Source: Termitidicoccus mucosus (GTDB lineage: Bacteria; Verrucomicrobiota; Verrucomicrobiia; Opitutales; Opitutaceae). From it: DNA of 64,000 nucleotides. Shown one piece after another: positions 41,949 through 50,196 of the stretch. The translations under genes and the position numbers were made by a program. Under the pieces are notes generated by a model that was not told the DNA's origin, did no database searches, and worked only from the letters and a program-made list of their open reading frames with translations. Positions within the stretch are counted from its first letter, which is position 1. Every line of letters starts with the position of its first letter. The stretch is from positions 5,828,501 to 5,892,500 of the forward strand of contig NZ_CP109796.1 of the NCBI RefSeq assembly GCF_038725785.1, written 5' to 3'.

Positions 41949-42092
41949 TTCTTTCTCTTCACTCTTTATCTTTCGTCAGGAATGCGGGGGAAGAGAAAGG
42001 GGTTGCGGAAAAACAACGCGGGCAGGCTCTTTATCTTTCGTCAGGAATGCGGGGGAAGAGAAAGAGGAAAGATAAAGAGTAAAGAGAAAGAA
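41949..42092. repeat. Compound repeat between convergent genes (TTCCTGACGAAAGA family, copy 2)
   Basis: A 38-base unit at 41962-41999 is repeated exactly at 42027-42064. An outer inverted repeat pairs 41949-41970 with 42071-42092 at 21 of 22 positions (TTCTTTCTCTT on one side, AAGAGAAAGAA on the other). The unit carries TTTCGTCAGGAA, the reverse complement of the core found at 22659-22720 and 49030-49123. Its place between convergent genes fits a bidirectional terminator. Confidence 0.85.
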
Positions 42093-42193
42093 TCGGACCG
42101 GACGGCACGGAGGCCGTCACCCCGGCGGGGGGCCGGACGGCGTTCGGCCATTCGGCGGACGGGCCGTCCGCGCTCCATGATTCCGCGCGCGCC

Positions 42194-44374
42194 TCACGCC
42201 TTCTGCAAATAATCGCGGAGGCGGACGACCTCGATGCCGGCCAGCAGGACGATGCCGATGCCGTGGGTGTCGTTCAGGTTCCAGAGCAGATCCTTTTTAT
42301 AATATTCGGATTGGAACGAAAACTCCGAGCCGCGGCAGACGCCGTGGACGTTGCCGAGCTTGTCCACGCCGATTTTGTTGATCGCGGCCCAGCCGCGGAA
42401 GACGGCGTCGATATAGGGCTGCGGGTCCTTGTACCAGCCGTATTGCACGCCGCGCGAGAACGCGTAGGTGAACATCGCCGTGCAGGATGTCTCGGGATAG
42501 GAGTCGTGCTCGTTGACGACCTGGTGCCACATGCCCTGCCCGTCCTGCTGGTCGAGGATGCCGGCGCTGAACTCGCGGAAGAAATCGAGGAGCGCGGGGC
42601 GGAGCTTGTGTTTTTCGGGCAGGACGGCGAGGAGCTCGGAGAGGGAGAAAATGACCCAGCCGTTGCCGCGCCCCCAGGGGACGCCGGTCGCCATGTCGCG
42701 GGTGAAATCATAGACGTGCGACATGAGGCGGATGCGCGGGATGTAGAGGCGTTTCTTGAAGCCGACGAATTGCCGCGCGGCGTCGTCGATGTAGCGTTCC
42801 TCGCCGGTGAGCTGGTAGTAGCGCACCAGGAAGGGCACGCTCATGTAAAGGTCGTCGGCCCACAGGGTGTCCTCATGGAAGACGTGCATGAGGTGCTTGC
42901 GGAAGAAGGTGCCGTCGTCGAGGCGGACTTGTTTGTTGCTGATGTGATCGGCGACGATGTCGGCGATGCGGCGGTGCCCGGAAAGCTCGAACTGTTTCGC
43001 GGCTTCGAGCAGGGCGGAGCCGGCGGAGCCGCAGTCGTCGAGCGAATCGAGGGAGGTGAGGAGGTGATGGACGTTGGTGGCGCCGCCGTATTGCCGGCGG
43101 TCCCACATGGCGTAGTCATAGGTGTCGCAGCAGAACTGGAAGTGGCGGGCGACATAGCGCCGGGTTTCCTCGGAGTCGATGAGTTTGCCCGCATGGAGCA
43201 GGCCGTAGAGGGTGACGCCGAGCGGGTAGTTCCATTTGCCGTAAAGGGCGTTGTCGTTGTAGGGGCGAACCCACGTGTCGGGAAGATCGAGGCGCCAGTA
43301 GATGGGCTCGCCGTTTTTGCCGGAGGCGAGTTTGTTGAGGTCGCTGATGGTCGAAAGATCCGGGGGCGCGGTCCGGGCGTCGAGCGGGCCGAGATACGCC
43401 CAGCGTTCGTCGGTGCCCGCGATGTTGGCGGGGTGCCGCGGGTCGAGGGATTGTTTCCCGTCGTGGAACGTGAGTTCGTAGCCCCAATCGGAACCGGCGC
43501 ATTCGGCGTGGACAAAGACGTCGTGAAGTCCGAAGGGCACGCGGACGGCGGCGTTGATCGGGCCGGGCTTGGCGGCGGTGTGGACGACCTCGCCGGCGAT
43601 GGTGATGCTGAGTTTGGCGCGGGCGCGGCCTTTCAGCCGGTAGGCGGCGCGTCCGGGGCGGGGGAAGAACACGCGCGTCCAACCGATCGCGGCGGTGTTT
43701 TTCTCCTTGCCGAAAAGTCGGTGCATCTGGCCGAGCGAACCGGCCTTGGCGTCCCATTTGGTTTCAGGGAGCCACTTCACGCCGGTCTCGGCGGGCGTGG
43801 TGCCGATGGTCGGGACGAAGGAGAGGTCGAAGTCGCGCGGCTCGGTGAAAAGCCAGCCTTCCTGCCCGTCGCGCGCGGGGTCGGGCATGAGAAAATAATA
43901 AGGGAGCTTGCCGAGCCAGGTGCCGAAAATGCCGCCGAAGCCGCCGAGCGTTTTGCGGAAGCGCAGGACGAGGTGATTCCAGCCGGGGCTGAGCGTGATG
44001 ACGAGCGGCGTGCGGGTGGAGGCGTAGCGTTCCTGGAAAATATCGGAGCGGAAGATTTGCTCGCCGTTGCGGTGGATGACGGCGGGGCTGTGACAGTTGA
44101 TGTCGAATTTGATTTCGCCGTCGCCGTCGGACCAGATTTTTGCCCAGGCAAACACATACTGGCCCAGCCTGGCGTCGGGGAAGAACCGGTTGAAATCGGC
44201 CTCGTAGCGATAGTCTTTTCCGCGCAGGATTCCGGCGCGGTTGAAGGCGCGGTAGGTGGGTGGATGGGCGGGATTCTGGCCGATATAACGGCGCGCGACG
44301 GCTTCGAGTGTCTTCTCGACATTCATGCCCTCGTGGGCATACATGCTTTGGTGATTTTCGAAATAAAAGCCCAT
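42194..44374 (-). CDS. GH105-like unsaturated glucuronyl/galacturonyl hydrolase with N-terminal extension
   Basis: 726 residues, about twice the usual GH105 length. The C-terminal half (about 350-726) is an alpha/alpha barrel with TWVRPYNDNALYGKWNYPLG, DTLWADDLYMSVPFLVRYY, PWGRGNGWVIFSLSELL and YPETSCTAMFTYAFSRGV, typical of YteR/GH88-105 enzymes that remove unsaturated uronic acids from oligosaccharides made by lyases. The N-terminal 340 residues look beta-rich (SPGWNHLVLRFRKTLGGFGG) and may be a carbohydrate-binding domain. No signal peptide is seen, so it is likely cytoplasmic. It is transcribed alone. Confidence 0.83.
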   Translation of the reverse strand: MGFYFENHQSMYAHEGMNVEKTLEAVARRYIGQNPAHPPTYRAFNRAGILRGKDYRYEADFNRFFPDARLGQYVFAWAKIWSDGDGEIKFDINCHSPAVIHRNGEQIFRSDIFQERYASTRTPLVITLSPGWNHLVLRFRKTLGGFGGIFGTWLGKLPYYFLMPDPARDGQEGWLFTEPRDFDLSFVPTIGTTPAETGVKWLPETKWDAKAGSLGQMHRLFGKEKNTAAIGWTRVFFPRPGRAAYRLKGRARAKLSITIAGEVVHTAAKPGPINAAVRVPFGLHDVFVHAECAGSDWGYELTFHDGKQSLDPRHPANIAGTDERWAYLGPLDARTAPPDLSTISDLNKLASGKNGEPIYWRLDLPDTWVRPYNDNALYGKWNYPLGVTLYGLLHAGKLIDSEETRRYVARHFQFCCDTYDYAMWDRRQYGGATNVHHLLTSLDSLDDCGSAGSALLEAAKQFELSGHRRIADIVADHISNKQVRLDDGTFFRKHLMHVFHEDTLWADDLYMSVPFLVRYYQLTGEERYIDDAARQFVGFKKRLYIPRIRLMSHVYDFTRDMATGVPWGRGNGWVIFSLSELLAVLPEKHKLRPALLDFFREFSAGILDQQDGQGMWHQVVNEHDSYPETSCTAMFTYAFSRGVQYGWYKDPQPYIDAVFRGWAAINKIGVDKLGNVHGVCRGSEFSFQSEYYKKDLLWNLNDTHGIGIVLLAGIEVVRLRDYLQKA

Positions 44375-44684
44375 GGCGATTAAAGAGATGGGGTTGAAAT
44401 TGGATGGCGGAATCCTGAAATGAAGTGATGAATATAGATTGTAATCGGTTAATTAAATTCCAATTCGCAGAGCAGGGCTCCGGCGGACATAAGGCGGTCA
44501 AATGAAAGCGCACCAGAAGCGTTCAACCAGTCGCTGGACTCAACCGAATCCTATTCTGACGGTAAGATGCACGATAAAGGCGAATAACATGGAAACGAAA
44601 GGGCGCTATATAGTATATTTTTGGGAGATATTCCATTAAAAATGAATAACCTGCATATAAAATATTTTATCGTGCTGAAAAGCC
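44375..44684. other. Divergent promoter region, AT-rich
   Basis: 310 bases between the GH105-like gene (leftward) and the lipase-like gene (rightward). It is AT-rich with a GGTTAATTAAATTCC segment near 44448-44463 centred on TTAATTAA. No gene is evident; both promoters should lie here. Confidence 0.5.
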
Positions 44685-45377
44685 ATGCCCGGCCCGTCCA
44701 AACCTGAATCCGGCTCCGTCGCCGACTGTGTCGTCCTGCTGCATGGCGTCGGCATGAGCGCGGCCATCATGAGCCGGCTCGAGCGGCATCTCATGCATGC
44801 CGGTTATCGCGTCGCCAACATCAGCTATCCTTCGCGCACGATGCCCATTGAGCAGATCGCCGGGGAATTTCTCCCGGCGCAACTCCGCGAGCACCGGGCC
44901 GCGGACGCGCGCCGCCTGCATTTTGTCACGCATTCGATGGGCGGTCTTGTGCTTCGTCTCTTCCTCGCAGATCCCGCGTTGCGTCCCGCCAATCTCGGCC
45001 GGGTCGTCATGCTCGGCCCGCCCAACCACGGGAGCGCCGCCGCCGACACGGCGTGGAAAAACGCCTTCCTGCGCAACCTCGCCGGCGTGAACATCGCCCG
45101 TCTCGGCACCGGTCCCGAGGCGGTCACGCGGTGCCTCGGCCCGGCCGATTTCGATGTCGGGGTCATCGCCGGCGACGCGAAGATCAATCCCTTTTTCGCC
45201 CGGGAACTCGGCGCCCCCAATGACGGCGCGGTCACGCTCGAATCCGCGCGTCTCGAAGGCATGCACGACTTCATCGTCATGGGGCATTCGCACACCGTGA
45301 TGCTCTGGCGCGGCGCCGTGATCCGCCAGGTGCTCGCCTACCTGCGCGACGGCAGATTCGAGCACGGCCCGCAGTAA
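44685..45377 (+). CDS. Alpha/beta hydrolase, lipase-like
   Basis: 230 residues, no signal peptide. The oxyanion loop is VVLLHGVGM, the nucleophile elbow is FVTHSMGGLVLRLF, and GPPNHGSAAADTAW follows, a pattern of lipase/PGAP1-like hydrolases (class 2 lipases and DUF676). The final GMHDFIVMGHSHTVMLW supplies the catalytic histidine. Substrate unknown; a membrane lipid or short ester is plausible. It is separated from the next gene (ggt) by about 190 bases. Confidence 0.83.
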   Translation: MPGPSKPESGSVADCVVLLHGVGMSAAIMSRLERHLMHAGYRVANISYPSRTMPIEQIAGEFLPAQLREHRAADARRLHFVTHSMGGLVLRLFLADPALRPANLGRVVMLGPPNHGSAAADTAWKNAFLRNLAGVNIARLGTGPEAVTRCLGPADFDVGVIAGDAKINPFFARELGAPNDGAVTLESARLEGMHDFIVMGHSHTVMLWRGAVIRQVLAYLRDGRFEHGPQ

Positions 45378-45569
45378 GGCCCGCCCGGCCTGTCATGCCC
45401 GCGGCGTATTGCCGGCGGCCCCATCGCACGCCTCTGCCACCCCGCCAAAATTGGCGTGGTCATTCCTGACGATATTTGATTTTCCGGTCGCGATTTCAGC
45501 CTGTGCGGATTGTTTCATACGCACGCCTGCGTTTGCCGGAGGCCGCACCACAAAACCAACTTGAAACTC

Positions 45570-47318
45570 ATGAAACTGCACACGCGATTCATCACTACGC
45601 TGCCCGGTCTCGCTCTCTCGCTCGTCCTCGTCGGACCGCTTCACGCCCAGCGCCCCGCCGTCGAGGCCAAGAACGGCATGGTCACCTCCGCCCACGAACT
45701 CGCCTCGCGCGCCGGCGTCGACATCCTCAAACAGGGTGGCAACGCCGTTGACGCCGCCGCGGCCACCGGCCTCGCCCTCGCCGTCGTCTTTCCCGAGGCC
45801 GGCAACATCGGCGGCGGCGGCTTCATGCTCATCCACCTCGCCGACGGACGCGACACCGTCATCGACTATCGCGAGACCGCCCCCGCCGCCGCCACCCGGG
45901 ACATGTATGTCGGTCCCGACGGACATGTCCTCGAAGGCCCCGGCTCCTCCGTCGTCGGCTGGCGCGCCAGCGGCGTTCCCGGCACCGTCGCCGGCTTCGC
46001 TCAGGCCGTCGAGAAATACGGCTCCGGCAAAGTGAAGTGGTCCGACATCGTGGCGCCCGCCATCCGCCTCGCCGAAAGCCAAACCGTCACCCAGGGACTC
46101 GCCGACGGCCTCCGCGCCAACGCCGAATTTTTAGGCCGGTTCCCCTCCTCCAAAAAATACTTCCTCGTCGGCGGCAAATTCCTCCAAACCGGCGACACCT
46201 GGGTGCAGGCCGACCTCGCCGCCACGCTCACACGCATCGCCCGGGACCCGCGCGACTTCTACACCGGCGAGACCGCCCGGCTCATCGCCGGCGACATGAA
46301 GAGACACGGCGGCAGCATCACCGCCGCCGACCTCGCCGCCTATCGGCCCGCCGAGCGCAAACCCATCCGCAGCCGCTACCGCGGGCACGACATCCTCACC
46401 ATGCCCCCGCCGTCCTCCGGCGGCATCGCCCTCACCCAGATGCTCGGCATGATCGAGCCTCACGACGTGCGCGCCTTGGGCCACAACTCCGCCGCCAAAT
46501 ACCATCTTTTCGCGGAGGTCATGAAGCGCGCCTTCCGCGATCGCGCCGAATATCTCGGCGATCCCGACTACGTGAAAATCCCCGTCGAAAAACTCCTCGA
46601 CCCCGCCTACATCAGGAACCGCATGGCCGACTACTCGCCCGACCGCGCCACGCCCGCCGCGCAAGTCAAACCCGGCCTCGGCGACTTCGACACTGAAAAC
46701 ATCACCCGCCGCGAATCGAAGCACACCACCCATTTCTGCGTGATCGACGCCGCCGGCAACGCCGTCAGCAACACCTACACGCTCAACTACGACTACGGCT
46801 CCGGCAATGCCATCGAAGGCGCGGGTTTCCTCATGAACAACGAAATGGACGACTTCACCGCCAAGGTCGGCGTCCCCAACATCTACGGCCTCCTCCAAGG
46901 CGAGGCCAACGCCATCGCTCCCGGCAAGCGCCCGCTCTCCTCCATGACGCCCACCATCGTGCTCAAGGACGGCAAAATCCTTCTCGCCACCGGCAGCCCC
47001 GGCGGCCCGACCATCATCAACACCGTCTTCCAGATCGTCACCAACGTCATCGACCACCAGATGCCCGTGATGCAGGCGGTCGAGGCTCCCCGCATCAACA
47101 ACCAGTGGATGCCCGACCGCCTCTTCCACGAACGCTACGGCCTTTCGCCCGACACGATGGCGATCCTGAAAGCCAAGGGGCATGACCTGAAGGAAGGCAC
47201 ACCCTACGACACGCCCTACCAAGGCGACGGTGAAACCATCGGCGTGGACCGCGAACGCGGCCTCCTCCAGGGCGCATCCGATCCGCGCTCGCCGGACAGC
47301 AAGGCCGTCGGTTACTGA
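45570..47318 (+). CDS. ggt: Gamma-glutamyltransferase / glutathione hydrolase
   Basis: 582 residues. A signal peptide (ITTLPGLALSLVLVGPLHAQ) directs it to the periplasm, where it removes gamma-glutamyl groups from glutathione and related peptides. The precursor self-cleaves before the threonine in KHTTHFCVID. Other conserved parts are GGNAVDAAAATGLALAVV, GNIGGGGFMLIH, PPPSSGGIALTQML, EGAGFLMNNEMDDF and LLATGSPGGPTII. The ATG at 45570 gives the signal peptide; the longer frame begins with a Cys/His-rich stretch and is rejected. Confidence 0.95.
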   Translation: MKLHTRFITTLPGLALSLVLVGPLHAQRPAVEAKNGMVTSAHELASRAGVDILKQGGNAVDAAAATGLALAVVFPEAGNIGGGGFMLIHLADGRDTVIDYRETAPAAATRDMYVGPDGHVLEGPGSSVVGWRASGVPGTVAGFAQAVEKYGSGKVKWSDIVAPAIRLAESQTVTQGLADGLRANAEFLGRFPSSKKYFLVGGKFLQTGDTWVQADLAATLTRIARDPRDFYTGETARLIAGDMKRHGGSITAADLAAYRPAERKPIRSRYRGHDILTMPPPSSGGIALTQMLGMIEPHDVRALGHNSAAKYHLFAEVMKRAFRDRAEYLGDPDYVKIPVEKLLDPAYIRNRMADYSPDRATPAAQVKPGLGDFDTENITRRESKHTTHFCVIDAAGNAVSNTYTLNYDYGSGNAIEGAGFLMNNEMDDFTAKVGVPNIYGLLQGEANAIAPGKRPLSSMTPTIVLKDGKILLATGSPGGPTIINTVFQIVTNVIDHQMPVMQAVEAPRINNQWMPDRLFHERYGLSPDTMAILKAKGHDLKEGTPYDTPYQGDGETIGVDRERGLLQGASDPRSPDSKAVGY

Positions 47319-47390
47319 GGCCGCATCGCCGTATCCAAAAACCAACGACGGCTCCGCCAAGCCGCGCCATCCACCGCGAGTCCCAAAAAC

Positions 47391-47530
47391 GCGAGAGCGG
47401 CTGGGAGCGCCGGCATCCTGCCGGCAGACGACGCGAAGCGTCGCCCCAAGTGGCGCGGCCCGCCGTCGCCGCGGATGGCACGCTAATCTGCAAATGCCGG
47501 CAGGATGCCGGCGCTCCCAGCCGCTCTCGC
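47391..47530. repeat. Perfect 36-bp inverted repeat between ggt and the M20 gene
   Basis: Bases 47391-47426 are the exact reverse complement of 47495-47530 (arm begins GCGAGAGCGGCTGGGAGCGC). The 68-base spacer contains a smaller hairpin, GACGCGAAGCGTC. It fills the 318-base gap between the ggt stop and the next gene. It lacks a T-run, so it resembles a mobile palindromic element more than a terminator. Confidence 0.92.
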
Positions 47531-47636
47531 CTCCATGACGCGCGTCTCCGCGCATTTTCCAGAAATGTTGCCGGGGCCCGAGGCCGCCCGCATAATTCAC
47601 TGGCCCGACCCGCGCTTTTGCGGCATGCTGGCCCGC

Positions 47637-49016
47637 ATGTTTGATCCGGTCGAAAAACTCAAGGAATACATCCGTCATCCCAGCATTTCCACCGATTCCA
47701 CCGCCCGCGACGGCATGAAGGGCGCGCGCGATTTCGTGTCGGGCCTGCTCGCCTCGATGGGCTTTGCGGTCGAGGTGGTGCCGACCGCGCTGCATCCGGT
47801 CATCTACGCGCACCGCGACGGCGACGAGACGTGGCCGCACGTGATCATCTACGGGCACTACGACGTGCAGCCGGCCGACCCGGTCAAGCTCTGGAGCACG
47901 CCGCCCTTCGAACCGCAGGAGCGCGACGGCCGGCTTTACGGGCGCGGCTCCGCGGACAACAAGGGGCCGCTCATGGTGCACATCGCGGCGGTGGCGCGGC
48001 TGCTGGAGCGCGAGCCGGGCCTGCCGCTGCGCATCACGTTTGTCGTCGAGGGCGAGGAGGAAATGGGCAGCCCGAGCTTCGGCGCGTTTTTGGAACAGTA
48101 TCGGGACCGCCTGAAAAAGGCCGATTTCGTTTTCCTGTCCGACACCGGCAGCCCGCGCGCCGACCAGGTCGTCATCACCTGCGGCCTGCGCGGGCTGGTG
48201 CTGTTCGACCTCGTCGTCACCGGCGCGCGCACCGACCTCCATTCCGGCCTGCACGGCGGTGTATTGAGAAATCCGATACAGGCGCTCGCCGAGGTGTGCG
48301 CGTCGCTGCACACGCCCGACGGCCGCGTGAACGTGCCCGGCTTCTACGACGACGTGCTCGGCGTCGAGGACTGGGAGCGCGCCGAGCTGGCGAAACTCGG
48401 GCAGGGCGAGGAGGACTACCGCGAATTTCTCGGCATCCCGGCGTTTCACACCGCGAAGGGGTTCACGCCGTTCGAGGCCACGCGGTTCATGCCCACGCTG
48501 GAATTCAACGGCATCGGCGGCGGCTACCAGGGCGAGGGCACGAAGACCGTCATTCCGAGCAAGGCCTTTGCCAAGATAAGCTGCCGCCTCGTCGCCAACC
48601 AGGACCCGGAAAAAATCCGTGCGCAAATCTACCAGGCCATCCACGACCGCATGCCGAAGGACGTGGCTTACGAACTCATCGACCAGCACGATGCCGTGCC
48701 CTATGTGGTCGTGCCGCCAGACCGCCCCAACACGCCCGCGGACCAGTCACCGGTGCTGGCGAATGCGTTTCGCGCGACGGACAAGGCGGTGGCCGGGGTC
48801 TTCGGCGTGCCGCCGTTGTATCTGCGCGAAGGCGGCAGCATCCCGATCATCGCGGACATCAAGCGCGTCCTCGGGCTCGACTCGGTGCTGCTCGGCCTGT
48901 TCCTGCCGGAGGACAACCTGCACGCCCCGAACGAAAGTTTCCATCTCGGCGTCATGGAAAAAGGCATCCGCGCCTGCGAGCGCGTGCTCGAGTCGGTGGC
49001 CCGGGGCGGAAAGTGA
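47637..49016 (+). CDS. M20 family metallodipeptidase
   Basis: 459 residues. Zinc ligands and catalytic residues are visible in order: YGHYDVQPADP, GRGSADNKGPL, the general base and ligand Glu in VEGEEEMGS, SDTGS, and the late histidine in NESFHLGVMEKGI. The dimerisation domain (about 190-320) includes RTDLHSGLHGGVLRNP. Cytoplasmic cleavage of di- or tripeptides is likely and would follow from gamma-glutamyltransferase upstream, though they are not obviously one operon. ATG 47637 is chosen (MFDPVEKLKEYI); upstream in-frame starts run into the inverted repeat. Confidence 0.92.
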   Translation: MFDPVEKLKEYIRHPSISTDSTARDGMKGARDFVSGLLASMGFAVEVVPTALHPVIYAHRDGDETWPHVIIYGHYDVQPADPVKLWSTPPFEPQERDGRLYGRGSADNKGPLMVHIAAVARLLEREPGLPLRITFVVEGEEEMGSPSFGAFLEQYRDRLKKADFVFLSDTGSPRADQVVITCGLRGLVLFDLVVTGARTDLHSGLHGGVLRNPIQALAEVCASLHTPDGRVNVPGFYDDVLGVEDWERAELAKLGQGEEDYREFLGIPAFHTAKGFTPFEATRFMPTLEFNGIGGGYQGEGTKTVIPSKAFAKISCRLVANQDPEKIRAQIYQAIHDRMPKDVAYELIDQHDAVPYVVVPPDRPNTPADQSPVLANAFRATDKAVAGVFGVPPLYLREGGSIPIIADIKRVLGLDSVLLGLFLPEDNLHAPNESFHLGVMEKGIRACERVLESVARGGK

Positions 49017-49029
49017 CAGGTGCGCCGCC

Positions 49030-49123
49030 CCGCCGGGATCTTTCCTCTTTCCTCTTTATCTTTCTTCTTTCTCCCTGCTCGTTCCTGACGAAAGATAAAG
49101 AGGAAAGAGAAAGATCCCGGCGG
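49030..49123. repeat. Long pyrimidine/purine hairpin (TTCCTGACGAAAGA family, copy 3)
   Basis: A left arm beginning CCGCCGGGATCTTTC pairs almost completely with a right arm ending GAAAGATCCCGGCGG, each about 33 bases. The loop side holds GTTCCTGACGAAAGA, shared with the repeats at 22659 and 41949. It begins 14 bases after the M20 stop and could end that transcript. Confidence 0.88.
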
Positions 49124-49227
49124 AACATCACGTTGAGCCGCACCGCGAACCGTGGCGGACCTGAAAAATGTGATTGCACCGGGCGCGGCGGCCCGGTTTG
49201 TTCTGCCCCTTAACCCATTTCACATCT

Positions 49228-49392
49228 ATGCAAGAGCTCGTCACATTGGAATGCACCGAAGCCCGCAAGGAGGGGAAGCCCGTCTCGCGCTACCTCACCA
49301 CGCGCAACAAAAAGACCGTGACCGAGCGCATTGAGAAGAAGAAATACAATCCCTTCCTCAAGCGCCACACCGTCCACAAGGAAATCAAATAA
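49228..49392 (+). CDS. rpmG: Ribosomal protein L33 (bL33)
   Basis: 54 residues, the usual length. The sequence [20 protein letters not shown], then [22 protein letters not shown], then [12 protein letters not shown] matches bacterial L33. It has one cysteine only, so it is the zinc-free (C-minus) form. The ATG at 49228 gives a typical start. It stands alone with its own terminator 60 bases after the stop. Confidence 0.96.
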   Translation: MQELVTLECTEARKEGKPVSRYLTTRNKKTVTERIEKKKYNPFLKRHTVHKEIK

Positions 49393-49450
49393 GCGCGCCC
49401 CTCCCGGGCGCACTGGCGCGAACTGGATTTTGCGTCAATTTGCCTTTGCC

Positions 49451-49490
49451 AAAGCCCGGTCGCCTCACTGAGGCCGCCGGGCTTTTTTTT
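49451..49490 (+). terminator. Rho-independent terminator of rpmG
   Basis: AAGCCCGG pairs with CCGGGCTT, with an inner CGCCTCA/TGAGGC stem, followed by eight T residues. It lies about 60 bases after the rpmG stop. Confidence 0.9.
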
Positions 49491-49528
49491 GGCTGCGCAA
49501 AATAAAGCCGGATGGGATGCCAGAAAAT

Positions 49529-49774
49529 TTATTTCGTTTCGCCGCGGGCCGGGGGCGGCAAGCCGCTGCGGCGGGCGGCGCGCCAGCTCTCACGGTGTTT
49601 CCTGATCCAGTCCAAAAGCGCGCGTTCGAAACCGATGTCGTAGCCGAGACGCTCGGATTCCAGCCACTTGTGCCGGAGGATTTCCTCCCGTTCCGCAAGG
49701 AATTCCTGATAAAGGCTGGATTGTTTCACAAAGTCCCTGGATTTCTCGGACTCAGTCGGCGGTTGTGCGGTCAT
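49529..49774 (-). CDS. Small conserved-looking hypothetical protein
   Basis: 81 residues, mostly helical and charged (FVKQSSLYQEFLAEREEILR, KWLESERLGYDIGFERALLD, WIRKHRESWRAARR). No cysteines, no signal. I recall similar short proteins in other verrucomicrobia but know no function; protein-like composition and a clean ATG at 49774 support the gene. A GTG three codons upstream is also possible. It converges on rpmG across the terminator. Confidence 0.7.
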   Translation of the reverse strand: MTAQPPTESEKSRDFVKQSSLYQEFLAEREEILRHKWLESERLGYDIGFERALLDWIRKHRESWRAARRSGLPPPARGETK

Positions 49775-50196
49775 AGCTACCACGGCGAAGGTTAGTTGAA
49801 GGTTTGCTCGCTTGGATTTTGGCTGGTTGGCTCAAGGCACTTCGCTCAGGGTGTCCGTCATATGACGCGGAACGCGAAGTGTCCATTTCGACAGGCCGGG
49901 GGCGAACAAGGGTTCGTCAAGGCCTTTGAAGTTGCGAGCGTCATAGATTTGTTCGCCTGCAACCATAGTTTTCCCATCACGGCACTGTCAATGCCTGTAT
50001 GGCGGCAGTCTCAATAATGAAACGTAATAATGCCCTGCATTACCGGGCAATGTCTATAAGTCGCGGTATTGGTAGCGCGTTTTTGTGGGATGGGTTCGTC
50101 TTGCCGGCTTCAGACAGGAGAAAGCGGCGCGGGTTTCGGCCATTTTGCAAATTTGGTGCCGGCCCTTCCTTGCGCGGTTTTGGCCGCGCGCCCGAC
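49775..50196. other. Spacer containing a nested palindrome
   Basis: Between the small hypothetical gene and the mrp stop. CACTTCGC at 49838-49845 pairs with GCGAAGTG at 49874-49881, and inside it CGTCATATGACG at 49856-49867 is a perfect palindrome. The rest shows no gene; open frames on both strands lack ribosome sites and recognisable motifs. Confidence 0.5.
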
